This document shows, piece after piece, positions 43,970-51,651 of a DNA stretch of 64,000 nt. Source of the stretch: Ochrobactrum sp. RH2CCR150. Its GTDB lineage: Bacteria; Pseudomonadota; Alphaproteobacteria; Rhizobiales; Rhizobiaceae. The stretch spans positions 186,001 through 250,000 of the forward strand of contig JACGXE010000004.1 of the NCBI GenBank assembly GCA_014138095.1. Reading direction: 5' to 3'. The notes below the pieces were generated by a model. The model was not told where the DNA came from, made no database searches, and saw only the letters and a program-made list of their open reading frames with translations. The position numbers and the translations under genes are program-made. The stretch's first letter is position 1, and each line of letters opens with the position of its first letter.

Positions 43970-45289
43970 ATGTCTGCATTTCCTATCAATCTTGATTACA
44001 CTCCACAATTCGATGGTCCCCTTCCGGATGTTGTTGACGTAACGATCATCGGCGGCGGCATCATCGGGGTTATGACCGCTTGGGAGCTGCAGAAACGAGG
44101 ATTGAAGGTCCTTCTCTGCGAGAAAGGTCGCATTGCCGGTGAACAATCCAGCCGGAATTGGGGCTGGATCCGTCAACAAGGCCGCGATTACGCAGAACTG
44201 CCCATCATGATGGAAGCGATTCCTCTCTGGAAAAGCCTAAACGAAAAGATCCTTGAGCGGATCGGCTTTCGCCAGAAAGGTATTACTTATCTTGCACGCA
44301 GCAAAGCCAAGCAGGAGAAATTCGAGCAATGGCTCGATGGCGCGCGCCAATACGGCGTCGATACGCGCATGTTATCCCAACGCGAAATTGGAGCGATGAT
44401 GTCCCAAGGTAGGGGCTGGATTGGCGGTATGACCACACCGTCCGATGCTATGGCTGAACCGTTTGTCGCCGTGCCTACACTGGCTCGGGCAGCCGCAGAA
44501 GACGGTATCATCATTCGCGAAAACTGCGCCATTCGTACATTGGACATTACAGGTAATCACATTCAAGGTGTCGCCACCGAGCGCGGTTATGTGAAATGTG
44601 AGAGAGTGGTCGTATCGGCTGGCGCTTGGAGCGCCCTTTTTCTGAAACGGCACAGTATTCATATTCCGCAACTGTCAGTTCTATCTTCCGCCTTGCAAGT
44701 AGAACTGGCAACTTCGCCGCATGATGCTGCCGCTGCCGATGATCGCATCGCATTTCGGCGGCGGGCCGATGGAAGCTACACTCTTACCCCGTGGGCTACG
44801 CATGATTTTTTCATCGGTCCCGACGCCTTCAGAAACTTCTCTGCTTACATCCCGCAGTTGCGTGAGGACTTTACAAGCACGCGGTTCCGGCTTTCAGCTC
44901 CGCAGAACTATCCCGATGCATGGCGAACGCCACGGCAATGGTCGAAAATCGACGAAACGCCGTTCGAAAGATGCCGTATACTTGACCCAAAGCCGAACCA
45001 AAGCGAACTCGGCCGTGTTCTCAAACAATTTGCGGCAGCTTTCCCCAAGATCGGAAAACCGCGTATCGTGCGCAGCTGGGCTGGAATGATCGATACCATG
45101 CCTGACGTATTGCCTGTCATAGATCAAGCGAGCATCGGCGGGCTTACGATCGCCACAGGAATGAGTGGTCATGGTTTTGGCATTGCGCCTGGCATTGCTC
45201 GTATTGTCGCGGATCTCGTTGAACAACGCTCATCGAGTTATTCAACCAACCGCTTCGCGTTGAACCGCTTCGCCGGTAAAAAACCGTAG
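43970..45289 (+). CDS. FAD-dependent amino-acid oxidoreductase (DAO family), second
   Basis: This 439-residue flavoenzyme has the FAD motif VTIIGGGIIGVMTAWELQKRGLKVLLCEKGRIAGEQSSRNWGWIRQQGRDYAELPIM. The SSRNWGW-RQQGRD block marks the DAO subgroup, which is distinct from the first enzyme. The end carries GLTIATGMSGHGFGIAPGIARIVADLV, the FAD-closing loop. The two enzymes may work in sequence or as partners on one imported amine. It lies 37 bp before the ProC-like gene. Confidence 0.85.
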   Translation: MSAFPINLDYTPQFDGPLPDVVDVTIIGGGIIGVMTAWELQKRGLKVLLCEKGRIAGEQSSRNWGWIRQQGRDYAELPIMMEAIPLWKSLNEKILERIGFRQKGITYLARSKAKQEKFEQWLDGARQYGVDTRMLSQREIGAMMSQGRGWIGGMTTPSDAMAEPFVAVPTLARAAAEDGIIIRENCAIRTLDITGNHIQGVATERGYVKCERVVVSAGAWSALFLKRHSIHIPQLSVLSSALQVELATSPHDAAAADDRIAFRRRADGSYTLTPWATHDFFIGPDAFRNFSAYIPQLREDFTSTRFRLSAPQNYPDAWRTPRQWSKIDETPFERCRILDPKPNQSELGRVLKQFAAAFPKIGKPRIVRSWAGMIDTMPDVLPVIDQASIGGLTIATGMSGHGFGIAPGIARIVADLVEQRSSSYSTNRFALNRFAGKKP

Positions 45290-45326
45290 TAGATCGGCTG
45301 GCACTTTTTAACGTGGGAGATTTTAT

Positions 45327-46097
45327 GTGATTTATGGATTTATCGGAACGGGAACGATTACTGAGGCAGTGATAGACGGCCTGATGGGGTCGCGCCTTGA
45401 CGTCCAAAAGGTAATCGTCTCACCACGTAACGCAGCAGTGGCCAGCAGGCTTGCGGAACGTTATGCCAGAGTGGAAATTGCGACCGGAAATCAAGCTGTT
45501 GCAGACAAGGCTGATGTTCTTATTCTCGCCGTCCGGCCACAAATCGTCGAAGAAGTTCTGGCGGCCATTCGTATTCCATTCGGACGGAAGCTGATCAGCG
45601 TTGTGGCAGGGATCAGTCATGAAAAACTTTCCCGCTGGACCTCATACCCGGAATCAGAAATCGTTCGGGCAACACCTCTACCTTTCGTCTCTTACCGCGA
45701 TGGCGTAACCGCAATTTTTCCGAAGGACGAAACCTCCTTCGAATTTTTCTCATCAGTTGGCAAGGCTGTAGAATGTGAAAGTCAGATGGAATTCGATCTG
45801 CTCGCGACCGCTAGTGCCATGATGGGCACCTACTATGGAATTATGGAGAGAGTTTCTGATTGGCTCATAGCGAAGGGATTGGACGAGCATAAGGCTCGTA
45901 GTTACCTCACTCCACTTTTTAGCAGCTTAGCTCACGTTGCGGAAAACACATCGCATGCCGGTTATGGGCAGCTGCGACATGAGTTTTCGACAGAGGGCGG
46001 GTTGAACGAGCAGATATTTATGGAGTTTGACGAAAATGGTGGCACCAGCGCTTTAACGGTCGCGCTAGATAACGTTCTAACAAGGATCAGAAATTAG
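45327..46097 (+). CDS. Pyrroline-5-carboxylate reductase family protein (ProC-like)
   Basis: This 256-residue protein starts at a GTG after GGGAG: MIYGFIGTGTITEAVIDGLMGS, a Rossmann NAD(P) motif. It contains VLILAVRPQIVEEVLAAI and a C-terminal helical domain with HEFSTEGGLNEQIFMEF, the ProC dimerisation/active-site region. ProC reduces pyrroline-5-carboxylate to proline. In this catabolic operon it may instead act on a related cyclic imine made by the FAD enzymes. It is the last gene of the cluster. Confidence 0.8.
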   Translation: MIYGFIGTGTITEAVIDGLMGSRLDVQKVIVSPRNAAVASRLAERYARVEIATGNQAVADKADVLILAVRPQIVEEVLAAIRIPFGRKLISVVAGISHEKLSRWTSYPESEIVRATPLPFVSYRDGVTAIFPKDETSFEFFSSVGKAVECESQMEFDLLATASAMMGTYYGIMERVSDWLIAKGLDEHKARSYLTPLFSSLAHVAENTSHAGYGQLRHEFSTEGGLNEQIFMEFDENGGTSALTVALDNVLTRIRN

Positions 46098-46528
46098 AAG
46101 AGGCTATCACAGTCTCGCAGACGCGCTTGTGACGGCAATTTCGTTAAGTGTTCAACGCAATGCGGGTTCATCACTCACTCGATATGGTGGCGCGTCTTAT
46201 CAGGTGCCAGAGAATGCTATTTAAATCGAGACGGTGGTGGCGGCCCGCCATCAATCCCTCCAATCACTGGTGACTGTGAGACCCTATATCCTTGGCCCCA
46301 TATCGCCCCATCAGCACACGGTATTCGGAGTGAGATGATAGCACTCCGCGCAACGCGATCACCCATGGCTCTGACTTCCAGTCAGAGGCTGTGCATTGCC
46401 ATACGGTAGACCCAGAGCTCCCGAAATAATTGAGGATAGAAGATGATCTACATCTCGCTACCCCTTTAATATCAAAGATCGAGTTACATCGTTATTGGAG
46501 CGGAACAAAAGCAGTTGTATATTTTACG
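46098..46528. other. 431-bp region between amino-acid and fep clusters, no gene seen
   Basis: No convincing frame or hairpin terminator was found. The sequence is mixed in composition and may contain decayed coding remnants at the junction of two accessory modules. Confidence 0.45.
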
Positions 46529-47569
46529 CTAAAGCGTACGACGATTGCTCGCCAGCAGCCACAATAGATAGACGCCACCGAGCAGCCCCGTCGTCAAACC
46601 TATCGGCATTTTTACATTGAGCGGAAAATGCTGACTTACCAGATCAGCCCCTATGAGCAATGTCGCACCCATAAGCGCGCTCGCAACAAGCGGCACACCG
46701 GCTGTACGCGTCAGCCGCCGCACCAGTTGTGGGGCAGCAAGCGCTATAAAGGCTATCGGTCCAGCCGCAGCCGTTGCAATTGATGTCAGGCCGACAGCGG
46801 CCAAAACCATGATAAGCCGCGTCGATTCAGCTGCGACACCCAGCTGGCGTGCGGCATCGTCGCCCATTTCGATCAGATCAATCCGCCGGGCATGGTAAAT
46901 TGCAACCGGCAGAATCGCCGCAAAGCCGATGACGGCAGGTAACGCATGAGACCAGGTTCGGGTATTCAGCGAGCCAGCAAGCCAGAGCTGTGCCGATGCC
47001 GCCTGATCAAGATCACCTGCGACAAGCATCACCGTATTCAAACCAGACAGAACCGCCCCCACACCAATGCCAACCAGGATAAGCCGATAGCCACCCGTCG
47101 TGCGGCCTTTCATTGCCAGCAGAAACACGATCAGCGCTGTGCCGATACCGGATAAAACAGCAGCCAATGCAGTTTCAAATGGCCCGGAATTGAAGAGGAT
47201 TATCTGCACGATAGCGCCCGTTGCCGCGCCCGTCGTAAATCCTATGATGTCGGGCGACCCAAGCGCATTGCGTGAGATGGATTGAAAGATCGACCCCGCC
47301 ATACCCAGTGAAGCACCAACGAAAAGTGCAGTTATCAAACGAGGAAGGCGTACGCGAAAAATTATTCGGTCGGCCGTTGGATTAAGGCCATGGCCGGTGA
47401 CGCTTTTGAGAATATCATTGGGGGTAAAAATCATGCTGCCTGTACCCAGATGCATGACGCCCATAGCGCAGGCGAGCACAATCAGCAGAATACAAATAAC
47501 CAGTGTTCTCATTCGCCATTGAATGGAAAATGAACCGAAACGCAGGACAGATCGACGTTGAGCACTCAT
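46529..47569 (-). CDS. fepG: Ferric-siderophore ABC permease, FecCD family (FepG-like)
   Basis: This 346-residue permease has about nine to ten hydrophobic segments and family blocks FRVRLPRLITALFVGASLGMAGSIFQSISRNALGSPDIIGFTTGAATGA and AAAGPIAFIALAAPQLVRRLT. Its start overlaps the stop of the other permease gene (ATGA). Together they make the heterodimeric channel for a ferric siderophore. The FepG label follows from the FepB-type binding protein in the same operon. Confidence 0.82.
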   Translation of the reverse strand: MSAQRRSVLRFGSFSIQWRMRTLVICILLIVLACAMGVMHLGTGSMIFTPNDILKSVTGHGLNPTADRIIFRVRLPRLITALFVGASLGMAGSIFQSISRNALGSPDIIGFTTGAATGAIVQIILFNSGPFETALAAVLSGIGTALIVFLLAMKGRTTGGYRLILVGIGVGAVLSGLNTVMLVAGDLDQAASAQLWLAGSLNTRTWSHALPAVIGFAAILPVAIYHARRIDLIEMGDDAARQLGVAAESTRLIMVLAAVGLTSIATAAAGPIAFIALAAPQLVRRLTRTAGVPLVASALMGATLLIGADLVSQHFPLNVKMPIGLTTGLLGGVYLLWLLASNRRTL

Positions 47570-48621
47570 AGTTTTGACAGCCGGAATCTGCGAACAACGA
47601 AAATGAAGAATGGTCCACCGAGCAGCATCGAAACGATGCCTGCCGCAACCTCTGAAGGTGCTGCGATAACGCGCCCGATAATATCTGCGCCGAGCAATAG
47701 AATCGCTGCGAACAGCGCCGAATACGGCAAAATCCAGCGATAGTTTGGCCCGACCACAATCCGGGCGAGATGTGGAGCCACCAATCCCACAAATCCTATC
47801 GGCCCAGCACCCGCTGTTGCAGCGCCAGCAAGAAGCATGACGGACAGGCAGGAAAGAAACCAGGTGCGATAGACATCCACGCCCAGTGCAGCACCCAGTT
47901 CTTTGCCAAGCGCAAGCGCGTTCAAGCGTCCAGCAATCGAGAATGCTGCAATCAATCCGGCAGCGATCGAAACAACAAGTATCGCAATGACATCATATCC
48001 TCTGCCTTCGACGGAGCCCGCCGACCAGTGACGAAACTGATCCAAAACAGATGTTGGCGCATTGATGATGAGAATGCCCGTAACAGAAGCCAGAACGACG
48101 GATATTCCAGCACCAGCCAGCACCAGACGAACGGGGTTCGTCCCTGCGTGCCGTTCCTGCCCCAGAAAAAAAACCGCTACCCCGGCAAGGCCAGCGCCGG
48201 CAAAGGCAAACCAGACATATTGTGAAACACTTGTCAGGTTGAACGCCACGATCCCAAGGATTACCGCAACCGCAGCACCTGCATTGATGCCCAGAAGCCC
48301 CGGTTCGGCCAGTGGGTTGCGGGTCACAGCCTGCATCACGGCACCGGCGACGCCCAGCGCCAACCCGACCAGTATGGCAATAATGGTACGCGGAACCCGC
48401 AATTCGCGGATGATCAGATGCTCATTATTTTGAATACCCGGCATCCAGAGCGCCTGCACGGTATCGGCAAGTGAAATCGAACGCGAACCGAGCACGAGAC
48501 TTGCGAAGACGACAAGCAATAGCACCACAATTCCCGCAATCAGCCCCCAAAAGCGGCGTTGCCTCTCCGATACGCGAGAGAACCCACAAATTCTCTTTTG
48601 TTGAAACAAGTCGGCGATCAT
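47566..48621 (-). CDS. fepD: Ferric-siderophore ABC permease, FecCD family (FepD-like)
   Basis: This 351-residue permease has family blocks LRVPRTIIAILVGLALGVAGAVMQAVTRNPLAEPGLLGINAGAAVAV, LGVDVYRTWFLSCLSVMLLAGAATAGAGPIGFVGLVAPHLAR and GRVIAAPSEVAAGIVSMLLGGPFFIFVVRR. It overlaps both neighbours by 4 bp, so binding protein, FepD and FepG form one tightly coupled unit on the minus strand. Its ATPase is encoded divergently, 145 bp upstream of the binding protein. Confidence 0.84.
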   Translation of the reverse strand: MIADLFQQKRICGFSRVSERQRRFWGLIAGIVVLLLVVFASLVLGSRSISLADTVQALWMPGIQNNEHLIIRELRVPRTIIAILVGLALGVAGAVMQAVTRNPLAEPGLLGINAGAAVAVILGIVAFNLTSVSQYVWFAFAGAGLAGVAVFFLGQERHAGTNPVRLVLAGAGISVVLASVTGILIINAPTSVLDQFRHWSAGSVEGRGYDVIAILVVSIAAGLIAAFSIAGRLNALALGKELGAALGVDVYRTWFLSCLSVMLLAGAATAGAGPIGFVGLVAPHLARIVVGPNYRWILPYSALFAAILLLGADIIGRVIAAPSEVAAGIVSMLLGGPFFIFVVRRFRLSKL

Positions 48622-49580
48622 TTACGGAAATGCGGGACGACCATATCGATCATCTGAATGCCCGAATAATAGTCGATGCGAAAGGATGTCGGCCCAAGCG
48701 AATAGACCTGGCTGCCTTTCACCGCATCCAGATTGGCAAGCACTGGGTCGCTCAGAAATGAGTGTACATCGCCATTCAGGCCACGCAGGAGAAACACACT
48801 CTTACCGGTTACAGCAGCGGAAAGGTTCTCGTGCGAAATGAAATCGAAATCCGAACTGCGTGTGACTTGCTTTGTAAGAGCATCCGGCAAACCAGCGACT
48901 TTAAACCCTAGCGCTTCCAGCAATTGTGCTTGTGCGCTTGTTTGCTTGCCGATCGAGTAGCTGTTGCCGATATTATAACCGACAATCGTTACCGGATCGA
49001 CAGGCGCTGTAATCTTCGCTGCAGCCTTCGCAGCATAATCATCAAAGCGTGCAACGCTTGCTACAACCTCATTCTCAAGGCCTGCGGCCTTGCCGAGTTG
49101 CTTCGCAATATCCTGCCAGCTCTGATTGGAGTAATTGACCACCATGGTCGGGATGCCTTGCGCGACAAGCTCTGCATACTGCGGCAGAACGCTGTCCGCG
49201 CCTGTCGCTGAAACAACAACCAGATCAGGCTCGGCTGCGATAATTGCCTCAATATCGAATTCCAGATTGGAGTAGAGAACCTCTACGCCACGCTCATCCG
49301 CCACCGTGGCCCATTGCGAAAAGAAGCCCTTTTCATCAGTCAAAGGACTTGGCGTGGTTGCCGCACTGGCGACCAGCGGCGCATTGATGGCCAACAGAAT
49401 ACCCGTCAGGCTCGGCGCAGTCGAAACAATCCGCAAGGGCTTGGATTTCAGCGTCAGCGTGCCCGAATGATGTTCGATGATTCTGGGCCATACTGCATCT
49501 TCAGCAAGCGCCGATTTGAAGGGCAAAGCCAGCAATGCAAGCATTACCAGAAACTTGAGAACATTCGTACTAAGTGTCAT
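48618..49580 (-). CDS. fepB: Ferric-enterobactin-type ABC substrate-binding protein (FepB-like)
   Basis: This 320-residue binding protein has a signal peptide (MTLSTNVLKFLVMLALLALPFKSALA). Characteristic FepB segments are LKSKPLRIVSTAPSLTGILLAINAPLVASAATTPSP, EPDLVVVSATGADSVLPQY and the C-terminal FRIDYYSGIQMIDMV. FepB carries ferric catecholates across the periplasm to FepDG. The gene leads the minus-strand operon. The region ahead of it carries an inverted repeat that shares a motif with the receptor promoter. Confidence 0.85.
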   Translation of the reverse strand: MTLSTNVLKFLVMLALLALPFKSALAEDAVWPRIIEHHSGTLTLKSKPLRIVSTAPSLTGILLAINAPLVASAATTPSPLTDEKGFFSQWATVADERGVEVLYSNLEFDIEAIIAAEPDLVVVSATGADSVLPQYAELVAQGIPTMVVNYSNQSWQDIAKQLGKAAGLENEVVASVARFDDYAAKAAAKITAPVDPVTIVGYNIGNSYSIGKQTSAQAQLLEALGFKVAGLPDALTKQVTRSSDFDFISHENLSAAVTGKSVFLLRGLNGDVHSFLSDPVLANLDAVKGSQVYSLGPTSFRIDYYSGIQMIDMVVPHFRK

Positions 49581-49646
49581 ACCTGATACTTCGTTGCAGG
49601 GTTATGCAATGGGATGAGAAAGCGCATCATAAAACATGATCACACC

Positions 49647-49687
49647 ACTCCATATTGCAGAACGCATTCTACAATGCAATACGGAGT
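49647..49687. promoter_or_regulatory. Inverted repeat between fepB and fepC, candidate IclR operator
   Basis: ACTCCATATTGCA (49647-49659) and TGCAATACGGAGT (49675-49687) are reverse complements except for one base. Within it TATTGCAGAACGCATTCT (49653-49670) matches TATTGCGGTATGCATTCC ahead of the TonB receptor at 14 of 18 positions. The only regulator in the locus is the IclR-type gene between them. Confidence 0.5.
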
Positions 49688-49725
49688 GATACGCATATCC
49701 TGCTGACGCCCATCTAGGAGCCGCA

Positions 49726-50529
49726 ATGACGCACCGCCTTCATGCTGATGCCGTGACCCTGAAATACGACGAGAGAACGGTTGCAACCGATCTGTCGATA
49801 TCTATTCCGGATGCGTCACTCACCGTGATTGTCGGCCCGAATGCCTGTGGAAAATCTACCCTACTCAGAGCATTGTCGCGATTGCTCAAGCCAAGTCAGG
49901 GGAAGATCATTCTCGACGGCGGCGATATTGCAAGCTTACCTGCAAAAGAGACCGCCCGACGGCTGGGGTTGCTGCCGCAAAGTTCGACTGCACCGGAAGG
50001 TATCACTGTTGCAGACCTAGTGGCTCGCGGACGCTACCCGCATCAGTCATTTTTGAGGCAATGGTCGGAAGCCGATGAACTGGCTGTGGCGCAGGCCATG
50101 GAAGCCACCCGCATCACTGAATTGGCAGGAAGGCTTGTCGATGAACTCTCCGGCGGCCAGCGCCAGCGCGTATGGATTGCCCTCGTTCTGGCACAGGAAA
50201 CACCAATCCTGCTGCTGGATGAGCCAACAACTTATCTCGATATTGCACACCAGATTGAGCTGCTTGATCTGCTTGCGCAGCTTAATAGACAAGGGCGAAC
50301 AGTCGTCGCCGTACTCCATGAACTGAATCATGCCTGTCGTTATGCGACCCACCTGATTGCCATGCGGGAAGGTGCTATTTTAGCGCAGGGCAAGCCGTCT
50401 GAAATCGTCACAGAACAACTGGTTAAAGACGCATTCGAGCTGTCTTCGATCATCATTCCGGACCCGGTTTCGGGGACGCCGCTGATCGTTCCGAAAAGAA
50501 GCACCGCCCATATCGAGCCTGCGGTATAG
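49726..50529 (+). CDS. fepC: Ferric-siderophore ABC ATP-binding protein (FepC-like)
   Basis: This 267-residue ATPase has Walker A GPNACGKST, signature DELSGGQRQRVWIALVL, Walker B ILLLDEPTTYLD and H-loop VLHELNHACRY. It belongs to the FepC/FecE group and is very similar along its full length to the ATPase at 55346-56152, so the two systems are paralogous. It is divergent from fepB and faces the IclR gene. Confidence 0.9.
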   Translation: MTHRLHADAVTLKYDERTVATDLSISIPDASLTVIVGPNACGKSTLLRALSRLLKPSQGKIILDGGDIASLPAKETARRLGLLPQSSTAPEGITVADLVARGRYPHQSFLRQWSEADELAVAQAMEATRITELAGRLVDELSGGQRQRVWIALVLAQETPILLLDEPTTYLDIAHQIELLDLLAQLNRQGRTVVAVLHELNHACRYATHLIAMREGAILAQGKPSEIVTEQLVKDAFELSSIIIPDPVSGTPLIVPKRSTAHIEPAV

Positions 50530-50534
50530 CACGT

Positions 50535-50577
50535 ATCCCACTCTGAAAACCGGCCCCGGCTTTCGGGATGCGCTCTA
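50535..50577. repeat. Possible rhizobial-type palindromic intergenic element
   Basis: The segment around GAAAACCGG and CCGGCTTTCGGGATGCGCTC resembles short palindromic elements that are frequent between genes in Rhizobiales. It forms an imperfect hairpin between the convergent fepC and IclR genes and may serve as a terminator. Only one copy was noticed in the window. Confidence 0.35.
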
Positions 50578-51417
50578 GCTTTTCGGCATTTCCAGCTTGG
50601 TATCGACGATGAGGCCACCGGTTGATTCATTGACAATACAAGCTTCATGGAAAAGCGCACGACGTTCCTCATCCGTACGCAACTGGCCGAGATCGGCAAC
50701 CGTTGTCATCACACAGACAATCTCTCCCTGGGCATCGAGCACAGGCGAAGCCTGACCCGTTACATTCGACAAAAGATGGCTGGTCATCTCGGACCAGCGA
50801 TCCTCGCGCACCTTTTCAAGCAGGGCTTTGGACGGTGGCGTTCCGCGAAAATGCGCAGGCTGCACCTTGCGCGCTGCGTCAACCGTGGCCTTTGGAAGAT
50901 AGGACTGAAAAATATGGCCGCAGGCTGTATTGTCGATCGGCAAGGTATCTCCAAGTGCCAGCGGATTCACGGAAAAATAGGCGCTGCGATACCAGCGAAC
51001 CAGTGTAGGCCCTCGGTCAGTCCAGATCGCCACACCCCCACTCATTGCATGACTTTGCGATAGAGCTTTCATGTGTTGTGCAGCAATTTCCACCGCATCG
51101 ACCCGCCGAAGCGCGCCGATGCCAATGCTCAGTGCCGTTGGGCCAAGATCATAAAAGCCACTGACCGCGTCCTGCTTGGCAAGCCCTTCTTTTACAAGGC
51201 TTTGCAAATAGCGATGCGCTGTCGAGCCACCGGTTCCAGCACGTTTTGCGACCTCCCCCAAAGGCAGCTCATTCTCGGCATTGGCAAGAATCTTCAGAAA
51301 TCGGGCAGCAATTGAAACAGACTGAATCGTACCGGAACGTTTGTCGCTAACGACTTCCATTTCCTCACCTGTGGATTGATCCTGATCTTCCAATTGTCCT
51401 GCCTCCCATAGATTCAC
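50575..51417 (-). CDS. IclR family transcriptional regulator
   Basis: This protein is up to 280 residues long. The winged HTH is IQSVSIAARFLKILANAENELPLGEVAKRAGTGGSTAHRYLQSLVKEGLAKQD, and the effector-binding domain contains GPTLVRWYR, LPIDNTACGHIFQSYL and a metabolite-sensing core. The start is unclear: a GTG at 51417 or the ATG at 51360 (MEVVSDKRSG) are both possible. IclR proteins usually govern catabolism of aromatic or small organic acids. Control of a siderophore locus by this family is unusual and hints that the ligand itself is metabolised. Confidence 0.82.
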   Translation of the reverse strand: MNLWEAGQLEDQDQSTGEEMEVVSDKRSGTIQSVSIAARFLKILANAENELPLGEVAKRAGTGGSTAHRYLQSLVKEGLAKQDAVSGFYDLGPTALSIGIGALRRVDAVEIAAQHMKALSQSHAMSGGVAIWTDRGPTLVRWYRSAYFSVNPLALGDTLPIDNTACGHIFQSYLPKATVDAARKVQPAHFRGTPPSKALLEKVREDRWSEMTSHLLSNVTGQASPVLDAQGEIVCVMTTVADLGQLRTDEERRALFHEACIVNESTGGLIVDTKLEMPKS

Positions 51418-51566
51418 CCCTTTCTTTAGCCCGATGGGTCAGTAAAGTCATGCCTTTCCAGATAGCTAAGCCGACAAAGTCCTCGTCGCACAATGCCGCG
51501 CAGGCCATCCCACCCCAGAACATGTTGCGATTTGGCAACATGTCCAACAAGCTTGCATTCATACTG

Positions 51567-51597
51567 TATTGCGGTATGCATTCCTTATTGCGGAATA
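51567..51597 (+). promoter_or_regulatory. Repeat motif ahead of the TonB receptor, candidate IclR site
   Basis: TATTGCGGTAT (51567-51577) and TATTGCGGAAT (51586-51596) are near-identical direct repeats about 60 bp upstream of the receptor start. The first, extended to 18 bp, matches the core of the fepB/fepC inverted repeat. Confidence 0.45.
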
Positions 51598-51651
51598 CCC
51601 TTAGCCAGAATAACAGAACATGACTTACACACTCATGTTTTGAGGCGAACC

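Noticed and set aside
46150-46215. Short stretch reading RYGGASYQVP, like the end of ribosomal protein S7
   Set aside because: The match is about ten residues, flanks do not fit, and chance similarity cannot be excluded.
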